DNA from: Acidobacteriota bacterium
Lineage (GTDB): Bacteria; Acidobacteriota; Holophagae; Acanthopleuribacterales; Acanthopleuribacteraceae
Assembly: GCA_020439745.1 (NCBI GenBank)
Contig: JAGQSC010000009.1
Location: forward strand, 1 to 64,000
DNA length: 64,000 nt
Reading direction: 5' to 3'
The notes beneath the pieces were generated by a model. That model made no database searches and was not told the origin of the DNA. It was given only the letters and a program-made list of their open reading frames with translations. Of the stretch, positions 27,850-37,074 are shown piece by piece (the stretch's first letter is position 1; every line of letters starts with the position of its first letter). The translations under genes were made by a program, and so were the position numbers.

Positions 27850-30201
27850 CTATTGGATGCCATGTGCACGGCACAACTCTTGAAACTCAGACCCACCCCA
27901 CTCCATTTTCAAGAGCCGGTGCGCCGTGGAACGGGCCTTGTTCAGGTCACCTAGCCTTAAAAGAAAGGTCGTGTAGTAACCCATTACATCCTGATCTTCT
28001 TCTGTTGATACAAAAGCGTCTAAGTATGAGACGGCTTCATTGTAGTTGGCGATACAGTTGTGATCATTGATCTTGCACCAATCAATCAGGATTTCCGCAA
28101 AGTGCTTCGCGTTTTGAGGTGAAGGGTCTGCCCAATTGGCTTTTCTCGCCCGTGTTAAGGCGTCATCCAACAAAGCCGCTGCATCCTCATTCCTATTGAG
28201 GCTCAGCCACACTTCTGCTAGATTGCGCATCCCTTCCAGAACATACGGGTGATTTGCATCCCTGGTCTTTTGACTCACCTCCAAGTCTCGACGAAAAAGT
28301 GGTTCCGCCAAGTCATATTTGCCCTGCAATTTGTAATTCATGGCCAGATTAAACTGACTGGACGCCACTTTTGGATGATCGACGCCCCAAACCTTGGTTT
28401 TGATCGCAAGCGCCCTTTCATACATCGGTTCAGCATCATCATAACGACCCTGACTGGAATACACGATGGCCAGGTTGTTCAGGGTTTGAGCCAACTCGAA
28501 ATGGTCCTCGCCGAGAATCTCTTGTTTGACCTCCAGCGACTGCTTATACAGTTGCTCGGATTCATCCAGCCGTCCTTCCAAACGCCTAACCGCCGCTAGA
28601 TTATGCAGGGCTTTGGCATAAGGAATGCTCCTTTGACCTACAAGGTCTCGGGTTAATTGCGTTCCCAACTCGAACAAGAGGCCCGCACTTTTGTGTCGAC
28701 CAGTTCGATAGTAAATGGTTCCCAGAATATTGACCATGCTCTTTTCAACCATGGATGCCCTGGTCGGGAGGACTTTTGCCAATTGGGAAAGGGCCTCGTC
28801 TCTTTCGTGATCCACTGAAAGATTAGGCTGTTTGAGGCTGGGGATTCTCATACATAGCGCTGTCCAAGTCATCGCTTCGGCCTCCGCAAATTGGCCTTGT
28901 GACTCAAGTGACTCCGCCAAACCCACCATGGCCTCAATAATCTCCGATGGTTCCGCATGAGCGGACTTTCTCAGCTCAAGCGATTCTTCGAAATGGACCT
29001 GTGCGTCGTGATACAGACCCAAATTGTGTTTCACTCGTCCGATGGTGTACAAGAAACGCGCAGCAATTAAGGGCTGATTGGTCAGTTCGGTGGACACCCT
29101 GTCCGTACCCGCTTGAAGCAACTGCAAGGCAGTCACGGACTCCCCTTTCGAAATCCTCGGATCGGATACTTCGAATAGACCCACCATAAAGTCGGATACT
29201 TGCCGAGCTGCCTCGGCTTCTCGATTGGCACGCGCCGCTTCAGCATTGGCTCGTTGCGCCTCCTGCGAAATACGAAATGCTTGAAACGTCATGATACTCA
29301 GCAGTGTGATCATGACGACGAAGCCCGTGACCATCATCTGTTTCTTGAGGCGACGCTTGGGCGCGTTCTGTATCCACAGGAGCTCTCGCAGGACTTCTGA
29401 GGCCGAAGGACGCGCCGCCGGTTCGAGGGCTTTCATGCGCTCAATTAGTCGCTTGATATCGCTTGGCACATCTTCAATGGGTCGCGTCTGCGCCTTGCTG
29501 GCTTGAAGTAATCTGATGTTAGGCGCGAGTCCTGGCTCCATGGCCGGCTGACCCGTAAACAGTTCCTGCATAACCAAGCCTAATGAATAGATATCGCTCA
29601 GGGAGGTTGCAGGTTCGCTGCGCGCCTGTTCCGGGCTCAAGTATCCCAATGTGCCGATAATTGAACTTGCCTGCGTCTCAAACTGGTCCGTGGATGAGGC
29701 CTCAATGCGGCCGAAGTCCGCTTCACCAGAGGTATAGGCAAGCCCAAAGTCCAGAACTTTCACCTGGCCTTGTTTGTTGACCATCACGTTGGCGGGTTTG
29801 AAATCGCGGTGGACAACACCTTTCGCATGGGCCGCCTTCAGCGCATCTCCCAATTGGATGGCTATGGCAAGTGCTTTGTCATGGCCCGGCTGTCCATGTT
29901 CAATGACCTCTTTGAGTGTTTGACCCTCGATGAACTCCAGGACCAGGAAATCACCAAGCCCTGTTTCTAAATAATCATGGATGGCGCAAATGTGAGCATG
30001 ATCCAACTGAGATAGCATGCGTGCTTCGCGGAGGAACCTGGACTTCATGTCGGGATCTCTATTCAGCCTCCCGTGGATGGACTTGACCGCCACCTTGCGT
30101 TCCAGTTTTTCATCGAAACCGGCATAGACCATGCCCATTCCCCCTTGACCCAGGGGCTCAAGCAACAAGATGTTGCCAACATGCTCGCCGGCGTGTGTCA
30201 A
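27850..30201 (-). CDS. Transmembrane Ser/Thr protein kinase with C-terminal TPR repeats
   Basis: 783 residues. The kinase domain (about 8-270) has the glycine loop LGQGGMGMVY, catalytic Lys in VAVK, HRDFKPANVM and DFGLAY, and GTLGYLSPEQ in the activation segment, so it should be active. One membrane helix (about 285-310, VTGFVVMITLLSIMTF) leads to a long TPR array (KALHNLAAVRRLEGRLDESEQLY and similar), which should lie outside the membrane. The only start available in frame is TTG 30201: an in-frame stop lies 6 nt upstream and the next Met is inside the glycine loop. It follows the 65-residue gene closely and faces away from the TPR regulator gene. Confidence 0.9.
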   Translation of the reverse strand: MTHAGEHVGNILLLEPLGQGGMGMVYAGFDEKLERKVAVKSIHGRLNRDPDMKSRFLREARMLSQLDHAHICAIHDYLETGLGDFLVLEFIEGQTLKEVIEHGQPGHDKALAIAIQLGDALKAAHAKGVVHRDFKPANVMVNKQGQVKVLDFGLAYTSGEADFGRIEASSTDQFETQASSIIGTLGYLSPEQARSEPATSLSDIYSLGLVMQELFTGQPAMEPGLAPNIRLLQASKAQTRPIEDVPSDIKRLIERMKALEPAARPSASEVLRELLWIQNAPKRRLKKQMMVTGFVVMITLLSIMTFQAFRISQEAQRANAEAARANREAEAARQVSDFMVGLFEVSDPRISKGESVTALQLLQAGTDRVSTELTNQPLIAARFLYTIGRVKHNLGLYHDAQVHFEESLELRKSAHAEPSEIIEAMVGLAESLESQGQFAEAEAMTWTALCMRIPSLKQPNLSVDHERDEALSQLAKVLPTRASMVEKSMVNILGTIYYRTGRHKSAGLLFELGTQLTRDLVGQRSIPYAKALHNLAAVRRLEGRLDESEQLYKQSLEVKQEILGEDHFELAQTLNNLAIVYSSQGRYDDAEPMYERALAIKTKVWGVDHPKVASSQFNLAMNYKLQGKYDLAEPLFRRDLEVSQKTRDANHPYVLEGMRNLAEVWLSLNRNEDAAALLDDALTRARKANWADPSPQNAKHFAEILIDWCKINDHNCIANYNEAVSYLDAFVSTEEDQDVMGYYTTFLLRLGDLNKARSTAHRLLKMEWGGSEFQELCRAHGIQ

Positions 30202-30207
30202 CGGCGT

Positions 30208-30405
30208 TTACATACTCATTTCTTCGTCAGAATCGACATGAGCTTCAATAATATTGGCGATGGTCAGAGCATCAGAAATCGCCTTACGCATGGTGTTGAC
30301 GTCAGCGTCCTTACCAGCTGACACCAGGCCCGAATAAATCTGACAAGCGCCCCTGAACAAAGTGGCTTCACTTGGTTGCAAAGAAAAAAACTGTGTCTGT
30401 CCCAT
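30208..30405 (-). CDS. 65-residue protein of unknown function coupled to the kinase gene
   Basis: The frame MGQTQFFSLQPSEATLFRGA... is predicted mostly helical with an acidic tail (DSDEEMSM). GGAGG lies 7 nt before ATG 30405, good evidence it is translated. Its stop is 6 nt before the TTG start of the kinase, so the two are co-translated. A regulator or substrate of the kinase is a reasonable guess, not shown by any domain. Confidence 0.65.
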   Translation of the reverse strand: MGQTQFFSLQPSEATLFRGACQIYSGLVSAGKDADVNTMRKAISDALTIANIIEAHVDSDEEMSM

Positions 30406-30487
30406 TTTCGGCCTCCCTTTCACTGACTGCATAGATTATCACGAAGCGCATTCACACAACGCCTGGAGCCTGAACACCCATTCGCGA

Positions 30488-30493
30488 TAAGAT
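30488..30493 (+). promoter_or_regulatory. -10-like hexamer for a leaderless start of the TPR regulator
   Basis: TAAGAT ends exactly 6 nt before ATG 30500 and no Shine-Dalgarno is present. The same layout is seen at the sulfatase, sigma-54 activator and ftcD genes. Confidence 0.4.
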
Positions 30494-30499
30494 TTAGAC

Positions 30500-32653
30500 A
30501 TGTCCACGCGTCCATTTTCCTCATGCCGATTCAATACGGCAACGTTGGAGTTGGTAGGTCCCAAAGGCCAAATGTCGTTGCGACCGCAATTGGGTGCCCT
30601 GTTGTCGCTTTTTCTGGATCGACCCATGCAAGTCCTGAGCAAGGAGTCGATCATCACGGCGGTTTGGGAAGATTCCGTGGTTAGCGATGATGCGGTGTTC
30701 CGTGCCATACGTGACTTGAGGCATGCCTTGGCAGAATGCGGTTGCGACCGCGAAATGATCAAGACGATTCCCAAGAAGGGCTACCAATGGACAGAACTCG
30801 AAGCAACGACGGCGGAGTTCACGGGCGATTTGGTAATCACCCGTCCAAGCCTCCAGAAAACCCGGGATCCCAAAAGAATTTCGTTCAAACTGCTTTGGAT
30901 ATTGGCCTTGACGCCCATTGCCGCGTGGAGCATTTGGACGCTGATTGCTTCTCGCAATCAAGCACATGTCACACAACACACCAGGTTGGCCGTGTTGCCG
31001 GTTATGAACCTGGTGGAAAATGACGAATATTCCTGGATCAGGGCCGGACTTACGGACGCTATTTGCACCTCTCTTGCTGAGGACGAAAAACTTGAAACAC
31101 TACCGCTGGAAACCGTTTTGAATGCCACGTCTCCAAGCGACGCCCCACACCAATCAGTCGTGCATCTCACCCAACACACAGGCGTTGACTACACCGTCTC
31201 CACCCAAATTGAATTTCGCGAAGATGTTTGGCGCTTGGGATATGTCATCTTCAAGGGCGATCAACCTTTCAAATCTGGACAATGTTTGGGAGACTCGCCC
31301 ATGGCAGCGGCCAGGGAGTTGGTTAAAAAGACCCAAAGTGCCATTGGCAGGCCATATCTATCCGTCGCGGAGAGTCTCTCGCCTGACCCGTACCTCAACG
31401 AGACCTATGCCAAGGGACTGGAGAAGTTGGATGCCGAGGGTCCTGCCGCCGCACTGCCCTTTTTTGAAATATGCGTGTCGCAGGACCCGAATTTCTTGTG
31501 GGCCAGACTCAAGCTGGCGACTTGCTTGTTCTTAAGTGGCGACCCCGACCGTGCCATGGATCATCTTCAGTCGACCATAAAGGCAGCGGAAATAGGTGGG
31601 CGCGATTTGGTGCAGGCAGCCGCTTTACTCGAACGCGCCGAGCGCTATGCCGATCTTGAAGAGAACGACTCCTTCAAGCGCGACTTGGCCAGAGCAAGAG
31701 AAATCTACACTGCGATAGAACATCCTTATGGTCTTATTCAGTGTGATTTTCTCCATGCGCATACCTTCGTAAACACAAGCCGAAGTGAAGAGGCACTCCC
31801 CATATACGATCAATTGATGGATCGTGCAAGATCCCTCCGTGACCATGCATTGGAGGCAAAAATCTACAATAACATTGGCCTAATCCACTTTGAAAACAAT
31901 CGCTACGAGCCCTCTCGTGGATTCTATCTCAAGGCACTTGACCTCGCACAGAATCTTGGTTCACGCACTTTGGAAGCGACCATCCTGGGCAACATAAGTC
32001 TGCTTGAGATGGAAGAAGGTAACTATGAATCTGCTATCAAACGTTTTGAGCAGTTGAGGCAGATATATGCGGCGTCAGGTAACCGGGCAGATGAAGGCTG
32101 GATCCGCTTGGCACTTGCGTTCGCACATTACTATGGAGGCAGTTATGGCAAGGCCCTCGACGCTTCCAAACAAGCACAGACCTTGTTAGAGGCCACAGGG
32201 AATATCCGTTTGTTGGTGTTTGCTATTGCCGCGCAAGGATACCTGGAACTTTTTTATGATCAAGGAGAAATTGCCAGAGCAACGATTGACCATGCAAGAA
32301 GCTACCATTATCAAGATCGTGACGACGATGCTTATTGGTTTCTGGAAACGGTTACGGCATGGTGTGAGTTAGATGAAGGACACCTCACTCGAGCCCAGGA
32401 ACGCATGCAGGCATTTCCATCTGAGTACTTGTCTGATGACCAATTGTCGTTGATGGTTTCGGCGTTGGTGGCTTATCACTTGGGCGCGTTTCATCAGGCT
32501 GCCAAACTCATCAGCCAAGCCCGAGAAAGGCAGCCGCATGCCTGGCAGCCAGGTCAACAATTATGGTTGGAAGCGATGACTAAGGCTTCTGAGATGAATG
32601 CTCCGGTACCCTTACCGTCCTTAATTCCTGACGCCAATAAGCCCAACCGATAA
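30500..32653 (+). CDS. ToxR/CadC-like membrane regulator: winged helix, one TM helix, TPR domain
   Basis: 717 residues. Residues 1-105 form an OmpR-type winged-helix DNA-binding domain (LSKESIITAVWEDSVVSDDAVFRAI... ending KTIPKKGYQWTE). A transmembrane helix at about 128-148 (LLWILALTPIAAWSIWTLIA) follows, then a domain like that of adenylate-cyclase/TPR regulators, and TPR repeats to the end. It should bind DNA from the inner membrane and sense through the exported TPR part. It is divergent from the kinase pair with under 100 bp between them. The 3' end overlaps the EI24 gene by 74 bp. Confidence 0.88.
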   Translation: MSTRPFSSCRFNTATLELVGPKGQMSLRPQLGALLSLFLDRPMQVLSKESIITAVWEDSVVSDDAVFRAIRDLRHALAECGCDREMIKTIPKKGYQWTELEATTAEFTGDLVITRPSLQKTRDPKRISFKLLWILALTPIAAWSIWTLIASRNQAHVTQHTRLAVLPVMNLVENDEYSWIRAGLTDAICTSLAEDEKLETLPLETVLNATSPSDAPHQSVVHLTQHTGVDYTVSTQIEFREDVWRLGYVIFKGDQPFKSGQCLGDSPMAAARELVKKTQSAIGRPYLSVAESLSPDPYLNETYAKGLEKLDAEGPAAALPFFEICVSQDPNFLWARLKLATCLFLSGDPDRAMDHLQSTIKAAEIGGRDLVQAAALLERAERYADLEENDSFKRDLARAREIYTAIEHPYGLIQCDFLHAHTFVNTSRSEEALPIYDQLMDRARSLRDHALEAKIYNNIGLIHFENNRYEPSRGFYLKALDLAQNLGSRTLEATILGNISLLEMEEGNYESAIKRFEQLRQIYAASGNRADEGWIRLALAFAHYYGGSYGKALDASKQAQTLLEATGNIRLLVFAIAAQGYLELFYDQGEIARATIDHARSYHYQDRDDDAYWFLETVTAWCELDEGHLTRAQERMQAFPSEYLSDDQLSLMVSALVAYHLGAFHQAAKLISQARERQPHAWQPGQQLWLEAMTKASEMNAPVPLPSLIPDANKPNR

Positions 32654-33335
32654 CCAGACGGACCAAAAGCCAAGGCGCTAGAAACCACCCCAAAAAAGGG
32701 ATGAAAGCGACCAAGCCAATGACCCAACCGAGTCCGAATGCCGTGATCTTTTGTCCAGACATTCGGTTTGAAAGCGATTGGCCAGGTTCCAACAAAACCG
32801 TTTCATACGCTGCAATCACACTTCGACCCGTCAATAGTGAAGCGCCCACAAAGACCAGCACGGGTCCAACGATAGGTATGAACCCCATAGGTAGTAGCAA
32901 GACAGACAGCGCCACATCTTGAACGGCCACCCAAAGGGACCCCATCTGATTGGCAACAAAGTGACGCCAGGTGAATTCACGGGCGGCTCTCTCTTGAAAA
33001 CTTGCAACGACGCGTTCCACCAGGTTCTCGTACCACATACCCATCAGCGCTAGACTCACGTTTAAGGCAACCATGAGCAGTACTGCGGCCAAAACCAATC
33101 TCAAAATCCAGCGAACAACCAATCCTGTGGCGCTCAGCCACTGGATACCGTGTTCAAAGAGCCACGACAGCAGTGGATCCAGTAGGTACCTCTCAAGTGC
33201 CACTTGCATCACCACCGAAACCACAATGACGATCGCCATGTTGAAGGCTAAAGCCCGATAAACGGCGAGTCTTAGTCCAGGTATTTGCTGTTGGGCCTTC
33301 TTTCCTTTTCCGATGGCGCGAAAAGCATGAAACAA
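32580..33335 (-). CDS. EI24-domain (CysZ-like) inner-membrane protein
   Basis: 251 residues with about four or five membrane helices and the EI24/CysZ pattern: MGFIPIVGPVLVFVGASLLTG and GLVAFIPFLGWFLAPWLLV. CysZ transports sulfate, but EI24 proteins are wider and no cys genes are near. The best start is TTG 33335 with GGTGA 5 nt upstream, because no ATG exists until inside the first helix. The last 74 bp lie antisense to the end of the TPR regulator gene. Confidence 0.82.
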   Translation of the reverse strand: MFHAFRAIGKGKKAQQQIPGLRLAVYRALAFNMAIVIVVSVVMQVALERYLLDPLLSWLFEHGIQWLSATGLVVRWILRLVLAAVLLMVALNVSLALMGMWYENLVERVVASFQERAAREFTWRHFVANQMGSLWVAVQDVALSVLLLPMGFIPIVGPVLVFVGASLLTGRSVIAAYETVLLEPGQSLSNRMSGQKITAFGLGWVIGLVAFIPFLGWFLAPWLLVRLVIGWAYWRQELRTVRVPEHSSQKP

Positions 33336-33392
33336 ACATTCACCCCCATGGTTCCCAGGCTAGAATATATACGTAATCTAAGGAGTCTCGAC

Positions 33393-34991
33393 ATGGAATA
33401 CGGGTACCGAACTCATGATGTAACCAATCAACCACCACCGATTGGAAACGTCAATCTGTTCCTTTCTGACCCGTTAATGGTTGATCTATTGCGGCATAGC
33501 GAAGCCTCGTGGTGTCTGAAGAAAGCTGAATCATTCGGCGCGGTGATGGGGGCTGAAGAAACTGCAAAGCACGTGCAATTAGCCGATTTGAACCGACCGG
33601 AGCTTCAAAGTCACGACCGGTATGGACATCGTATTGACGAGGTGCTGTTCCATCCCTCATGGCACCATCTCATGTCCCTGGGTGTCGCCCATGGGTTGCA
33701 TAATGGCGCCTGGACGTTTGAAGGGTGCGGCGCTCACCAAGCCAGAGCGACGCTTTTTTACCTTTTCAACCAAGCCGAAAATGGTGCAGCTTGCCCCCTA
33801 TCCATGACCCATGCATCGTTCCCCACTTTAAGGCATAGCCCCTCGCTTTTGGAGCAATGGGTCAGTGGTCTAAAGAGCAATGAATACGACGGTCGTTTTA
33901 TAGATGCCACGAAGAAGCGGGGTCTTCTGGTGGGTATGGCAATGACAGAAAAACAGGGCGGTTCCGACGTTCGGAGAAATACAACCAAGGCCAAAAAGCA
34001 CGGCGAAGCCTATCTGTTAACCGGACACAAATGGTTCTGTTCAGCACCCATGTGTGATGGGTTTCTGACCCTAGCCTATATTGGTGACGACCTGACCTGT
34101 TTCCTGGTGCCCCGCTGGACGCCCGGAGGTGACCGCAATCGCATTCATATACAGCGCCTCAAGGATAAATTGGGGAATCGATCGAATGCCTCATCTGAAA
34201 TTGAGTATCACCAGGCATGGGCCCAGATAGTTGGCGACCCTGGACGAGGTATTTCTACGATCCTGGAAATGGTGGCTCACACGCGCCTTGATTGTGTGCT
34301 TGGATCTGTGGGGATTATGCGGGCGGCTCTGAATGCGGCCATCCATCATTGCAAACACCGCCAGGCTTTTGGAAGACGCCTCATCGAACAACCTGTCATG
34401 CGCCAGGTGCTGGCAGATTTGATACTTGAATGGCGGGCCGCACTTGTTTTTGCCTGGGAACTCGCGGTTCTGTACGACAAGGATACCGAAAAAGAGATGA
34501 GCCGTCTCCTCACCGCGGTTGCGAAATTTTGGATATGCAAAAGAACGCCGATGTTCGTCGCTGAAGCCTTGGAGTGTGTGGGTGGTAGTGGGTATGTTGC
34601 AGAGTTCGAGACAGCGAGACTCTTTCGCGAATCGCCCCTAAATGCCATATGGGAAGGAAGTGGAAATGTGATCGCCATCGACATCCAACGCACATTAACC
34701 AAATTCCCGCATCTGATCGATCGCCTCATCGATGATCTGAATCAGTGGGGTAAGGCGCCGGAACAAATTGGCACACTACGCGCTCACTATGATGGACTTG
34801 CGGAAGATCCCATCCTACTGCGCCATTTCAGCCAGAACCTGGCTGTTCTCATTCAGGCTATGCTCCTAGACAGGCGAGGCGACGTGGCGGCCGATGATTT
34901 CTTGTCAAATCGCGTGGTTCATCAGCCCGGTCTATTTGGGGCAGGCCAGCTCAAATCAACAGACATGCTGCTCCAGACATCTTTTGGGTGA
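33393..34991 (+). CDS. AidB-like acyl-CoA dehydrogenase
   Basis: 532 residues. The N-terminus THDVTNQPPPIGNVNLF is characteristic of the AidB branch, with FAD/substrate motifs MAMTEKQGGSDVR, TGHKWFCSAPMCDG, HCKHRQAFGRRL and AIWEGSGNV. AidB binds FAD and DNA in E. coli and is linked to alkylation stress; other members are acyl-CoA dehydrogenases. ATG 33393 has AAGGAG 7 nt upstream and gives the family start; longer in-frame starts overlap the EI24 gene. selU starts 5 bp later. Confidence 0.88.
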   Translation: MEYGYRTHDVTNQPPPIGNVNLFLSDPLMVDLLRHSEASWCLKKAESFGAVMGAEETAKHVQLADLNRPELQSHDRYGHRIDEVLFHPSWHHLMSLGVAHGLHNGAWTFEGCGAHQARATLFYLFNQAENGAACPLSMTHASFPTLRHSPSLLEQWVSGLKSNEYDGRFIDATKKRGLLVGMAMTEKQGGSDVRRNTTKAKKHGEAYLLTGHKWFCSAPMCDGFLTLAYIGDDLTCFLVPRWTPGGDRNRIHIQRLKDKLGNRSNASSEIEYHQAWAQIVGDPGRGISTILEMVAHTRLDCVLGSVGIMRAALNAAIHHCKHRQAFGRRLIEQPVMRQVLADLILEWRAALVFAWELAVLYDKDTEKEMSRLLTAVAKFWICKRTPMFVAEALECVGGSGYVAEFETARLFRESPLNAIWEGSGNVIAIDIQRTLTKFPHLIDRLIDDLNQWGKAPEQIGTLRAHYDGLAEDPILLRHFSQNLAVLIQAMLLDRRGDVAADDFLSNRVVHQPGLFGAGQLKSTDMLLQTSFG

Positions 34992-34996
34992 TTCAC

Positions 34997-36046
34997 ATGT
35001 CATTAACGTATCAGGCACCGATTGCGGCAGATGAAGTGATCAGAATTCTCAGGGAGGCACCGGAGTCAGTATGCTTTTTGGATGTGAGATCACAAAAGGA
35101 GTGGCGGAAGGCTGCCATTCCCGGCTTCTTGAATGCGCCCATATTAGATGACGACCAACGTCACAAAGTAGGGCTTACCTTTAAACAGGCAGGCCAACGT
35201 GCAGCCATCGACCTGGGTCACAGCTTAGTTGCGCGCGATGCTTGTGTGGCTCGATGGCGTGATATGGCCAAAGAAAAGCCGATCTATGTAACCTGCTGGC
35301 GAGGCGGACTGCGGTCCAAAATTGCACTAGAGTGGCTGCGAGAGGCTGGATTGATCGCTTATCGGGTTGCTGGAGGGTACAAGTCGATGCGTCACGTGTT
35401 GCTTGATCGAATCGCTCGCCCCCCGTCTATGGTCGTTATTGCTGGACTCACTGGCTCCGGAAAAACAGACCTCATAAGGAGACTGGCTCACGGTATTGAT
35501 CTAGAGGGATTGGCATGCCACAGAGGAAGTTCATTTGGGGCTCTTGGCGACCAGCCGTCTCAGGCAACGTTCGAGAACCAATTGGCGCTGTCGTTGTTGT
35601 CTGGCGCCCACTTTTTTGTTGAAGATGAGAGTGCCCATATCGGCAAGATACAGGTACCTGCGTCTATCATCAGACTAATCCGAGATACTTCCGTCATTTG
35701 GCTGGTGACACCGCTCAATCGAAGACTTCAACGTGTCTTTACTGAGTATGTGATGGAACCGTGTCAAAATAAATCGCGCAATGAAGTTCACATGGAAATA
35801 CAAACAGCATTGACTCGCATCAAGAACCAATTGGGCGGGAAACGGTACGCAGATTTGGCGGCCTTGGTCAAATCCTCCTTCAGCAACGGAATCGATTGGT
35901 TGGATCATAGGGAGTGGATTGAACTGTTATTAATCGAATACTATGATCCAATGTACCGACACGCCTTTCATTCGCGCCGTCGCAAAGTGATTTTCCAAGG
36001 GGATATTGACGCATGTCAGTTATGGATTCAGCACCAATTCGCCTGA
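34997..36046 (+). CDS. selU: tRNA 2-selenouridine synthase
   Basis: 349 residues. The rhodanese domain carries active-site CWRGGLRS, followed by a P-loop domain GLTGSGKTDL. This two-domain build is SelU/MnmH, which replaces sulfur of 2-thiouridine at tRNA wobble position 34 with selenium from selenophosphate. ATG 34997 with GGTGA 5 nt before it is preferred over GTG 34988. The 3' end overlaps selD, which makes the selenophosphate, by 34 bp. Confidence 0.93.
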   Translation: MSLTYQAPIAADEVIRILREAPESVCFLDVRSQKEWRKAAIPGFLNAPILDDDQRHKVGLTFKQAGQRAAIDLGHSLVARDACVARWRDMAKEKPIYVTCWRGGLRSKIALEWLREAGLIAYRVAGGYKSMRHVLLDRIARPPSMVVIAGLTGSGKTDLIRRLAHGIDLEGLACHRGSSFGALGDQPSQATFENQLALSLLSGAHFFVEDESAHIGKIQVPASIIRLIRDTSVIWLVTPLNRRLQRVFTEYVMEPCQNKSRNEVHMEIQTALTRIKNQLGGKRYADLAALVKSSFSNGIDWLDHREWIELLLIEYYDPMYRHAFHSRRRKVIFQGDIDACQLWIQHQFA

Positions 36047-37074
36047 CTCAGATGGTGAAGAAAGGCGGATGTGCGGCAAAACTCCCTGCAGCGACATTAC
36101 GACAAACGCTGAAGGATCTTCGGTTAAATCGTCCAAGCCAACTTCTGGTAGGCAGCCAGTCACTGGATGATGCCGCCGTTTGGGATTTGGGCAACGGCAC
36201 ATGGCTGGTGCAAACACTTGATTTCTTCACACCGATTGTTGACGATCCCTTTGATTTCGGAGCAATCGCAGCAGCCAACGCACTGAGCGACATTTATGCC
36301 ATGGGCGCGACCCCCATCACCGCGATGACGATACTGGGCTTTCCCGCGGCACAATTGGATATGGCTTTGTTGAAACCTTTAATGGACGGCGCTTTAGATC
36401 GGATTCACGCCAGCGGTGCTTGTCTAGCGGGTGGTCACTCCATTGAAAATGATGCATTGATTCTGGGGTTCTCGGTCACCGGTATTGTTCCAGAACATCG
36501 CGCCTGGCTGAATTCCGGGGCACGACCTGGCGATCACTTGATCCTCACAAAACCATTGGGAACAGGCACCCTTGCATCTGCACTGAAACTCAATCAAGCC
36601 CAGGAACATTGGGTCCAAGGTGCCATTCAGTCCATGAAAACACTCAATGATTTGGGGCCACTCCCCGACGTCAAAGTCAATGCCAGCACCGATATCACCG
36701 GTTTTTCGCTGGCTGGACATGCCATGCAAATGGCACAAGCCAGCGAGGTCTCCTTTCACATTGACGCGCATCGATTACCCGTCCTTCAAGGGGCCATGTC
36801 TTGCCTGGAAGACAAGATACTGAATCGTGCCCATCACACGAACCTGGCCTATGTTCAAGACGCCACAAACGCAAACGAGACGCCAGAACCTCTGAAATGG
36901 CTCCTGACGGATCCTCAAACATCAGGAGGATTGTTGCTGAGTGTTCCTGGTGCTCAGTCAACAAAATTGATGTCTTTACTTGCCACTGGGTTTTCAGAGG
37001 CTCGTGTGATCGGCGAAGTGAAGGACAAAGAATCACTGTCCGTAAGGTTCTACGATGGCAAAACGCAAGTCTAA
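36013..37074 (+). CDS. selD: Selenide, water dikinase (selenophosphate synthetase), Cys form
   Basis: 353 residues. The N-terminal active site is GGCAAK with an ordinary Cys codon, not selenocysteine. The AIRS-like ATP-binding pattern DDAAVWDLGNG and the GGHSIEN motif are present, and TDPQTSGGLL is typical. It makes selenophosphate from selenide and ATP. AAGGGG lies 10 nt before ATG 36013, inside selU; the 3' end overlaps the SUI1 gene by 20 bp. No selA/selB is in the window, so the visible use of selenium is tRNA selenouridine. Confidence 0.95.
   Translation: MSVMDSAPIRLTQMVKKGGCAAKLPAATLRQTLKDLRLNRPSQLLVGSQSLDDAAVWDLGNGTWLVQTLDFFTPIVDDPFDFGAIAAANALSDIYAMGATPITAMTILGFPAAQLDMALLKPLMDGALDRIHASGACLAGGHSIENDALILGFSVTGIVPEHRAWLNSGARPGDHLILTKPLGTGTLASALKLNQAQEHWVQGAIQSMKTLNDLGPLPDVKVNASTDITGFSLAGHAMQMAQASEVSFHIDAHRLPVLQGAMSCLEDKILNRAHHTNLAYVQDATNANETPEPLKWLLTDPQTSGGLLLSVPGAQSTKLMSLLATGFSEARVIGEVKDKESLSVRFYDGKTQV

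Noticed and set aside
36013-37074. Selenocysteine codon in selD
   Set aside because: The active-site position is an ordinary Cys codon within a continuous frame, so no UGA recoding is needed.
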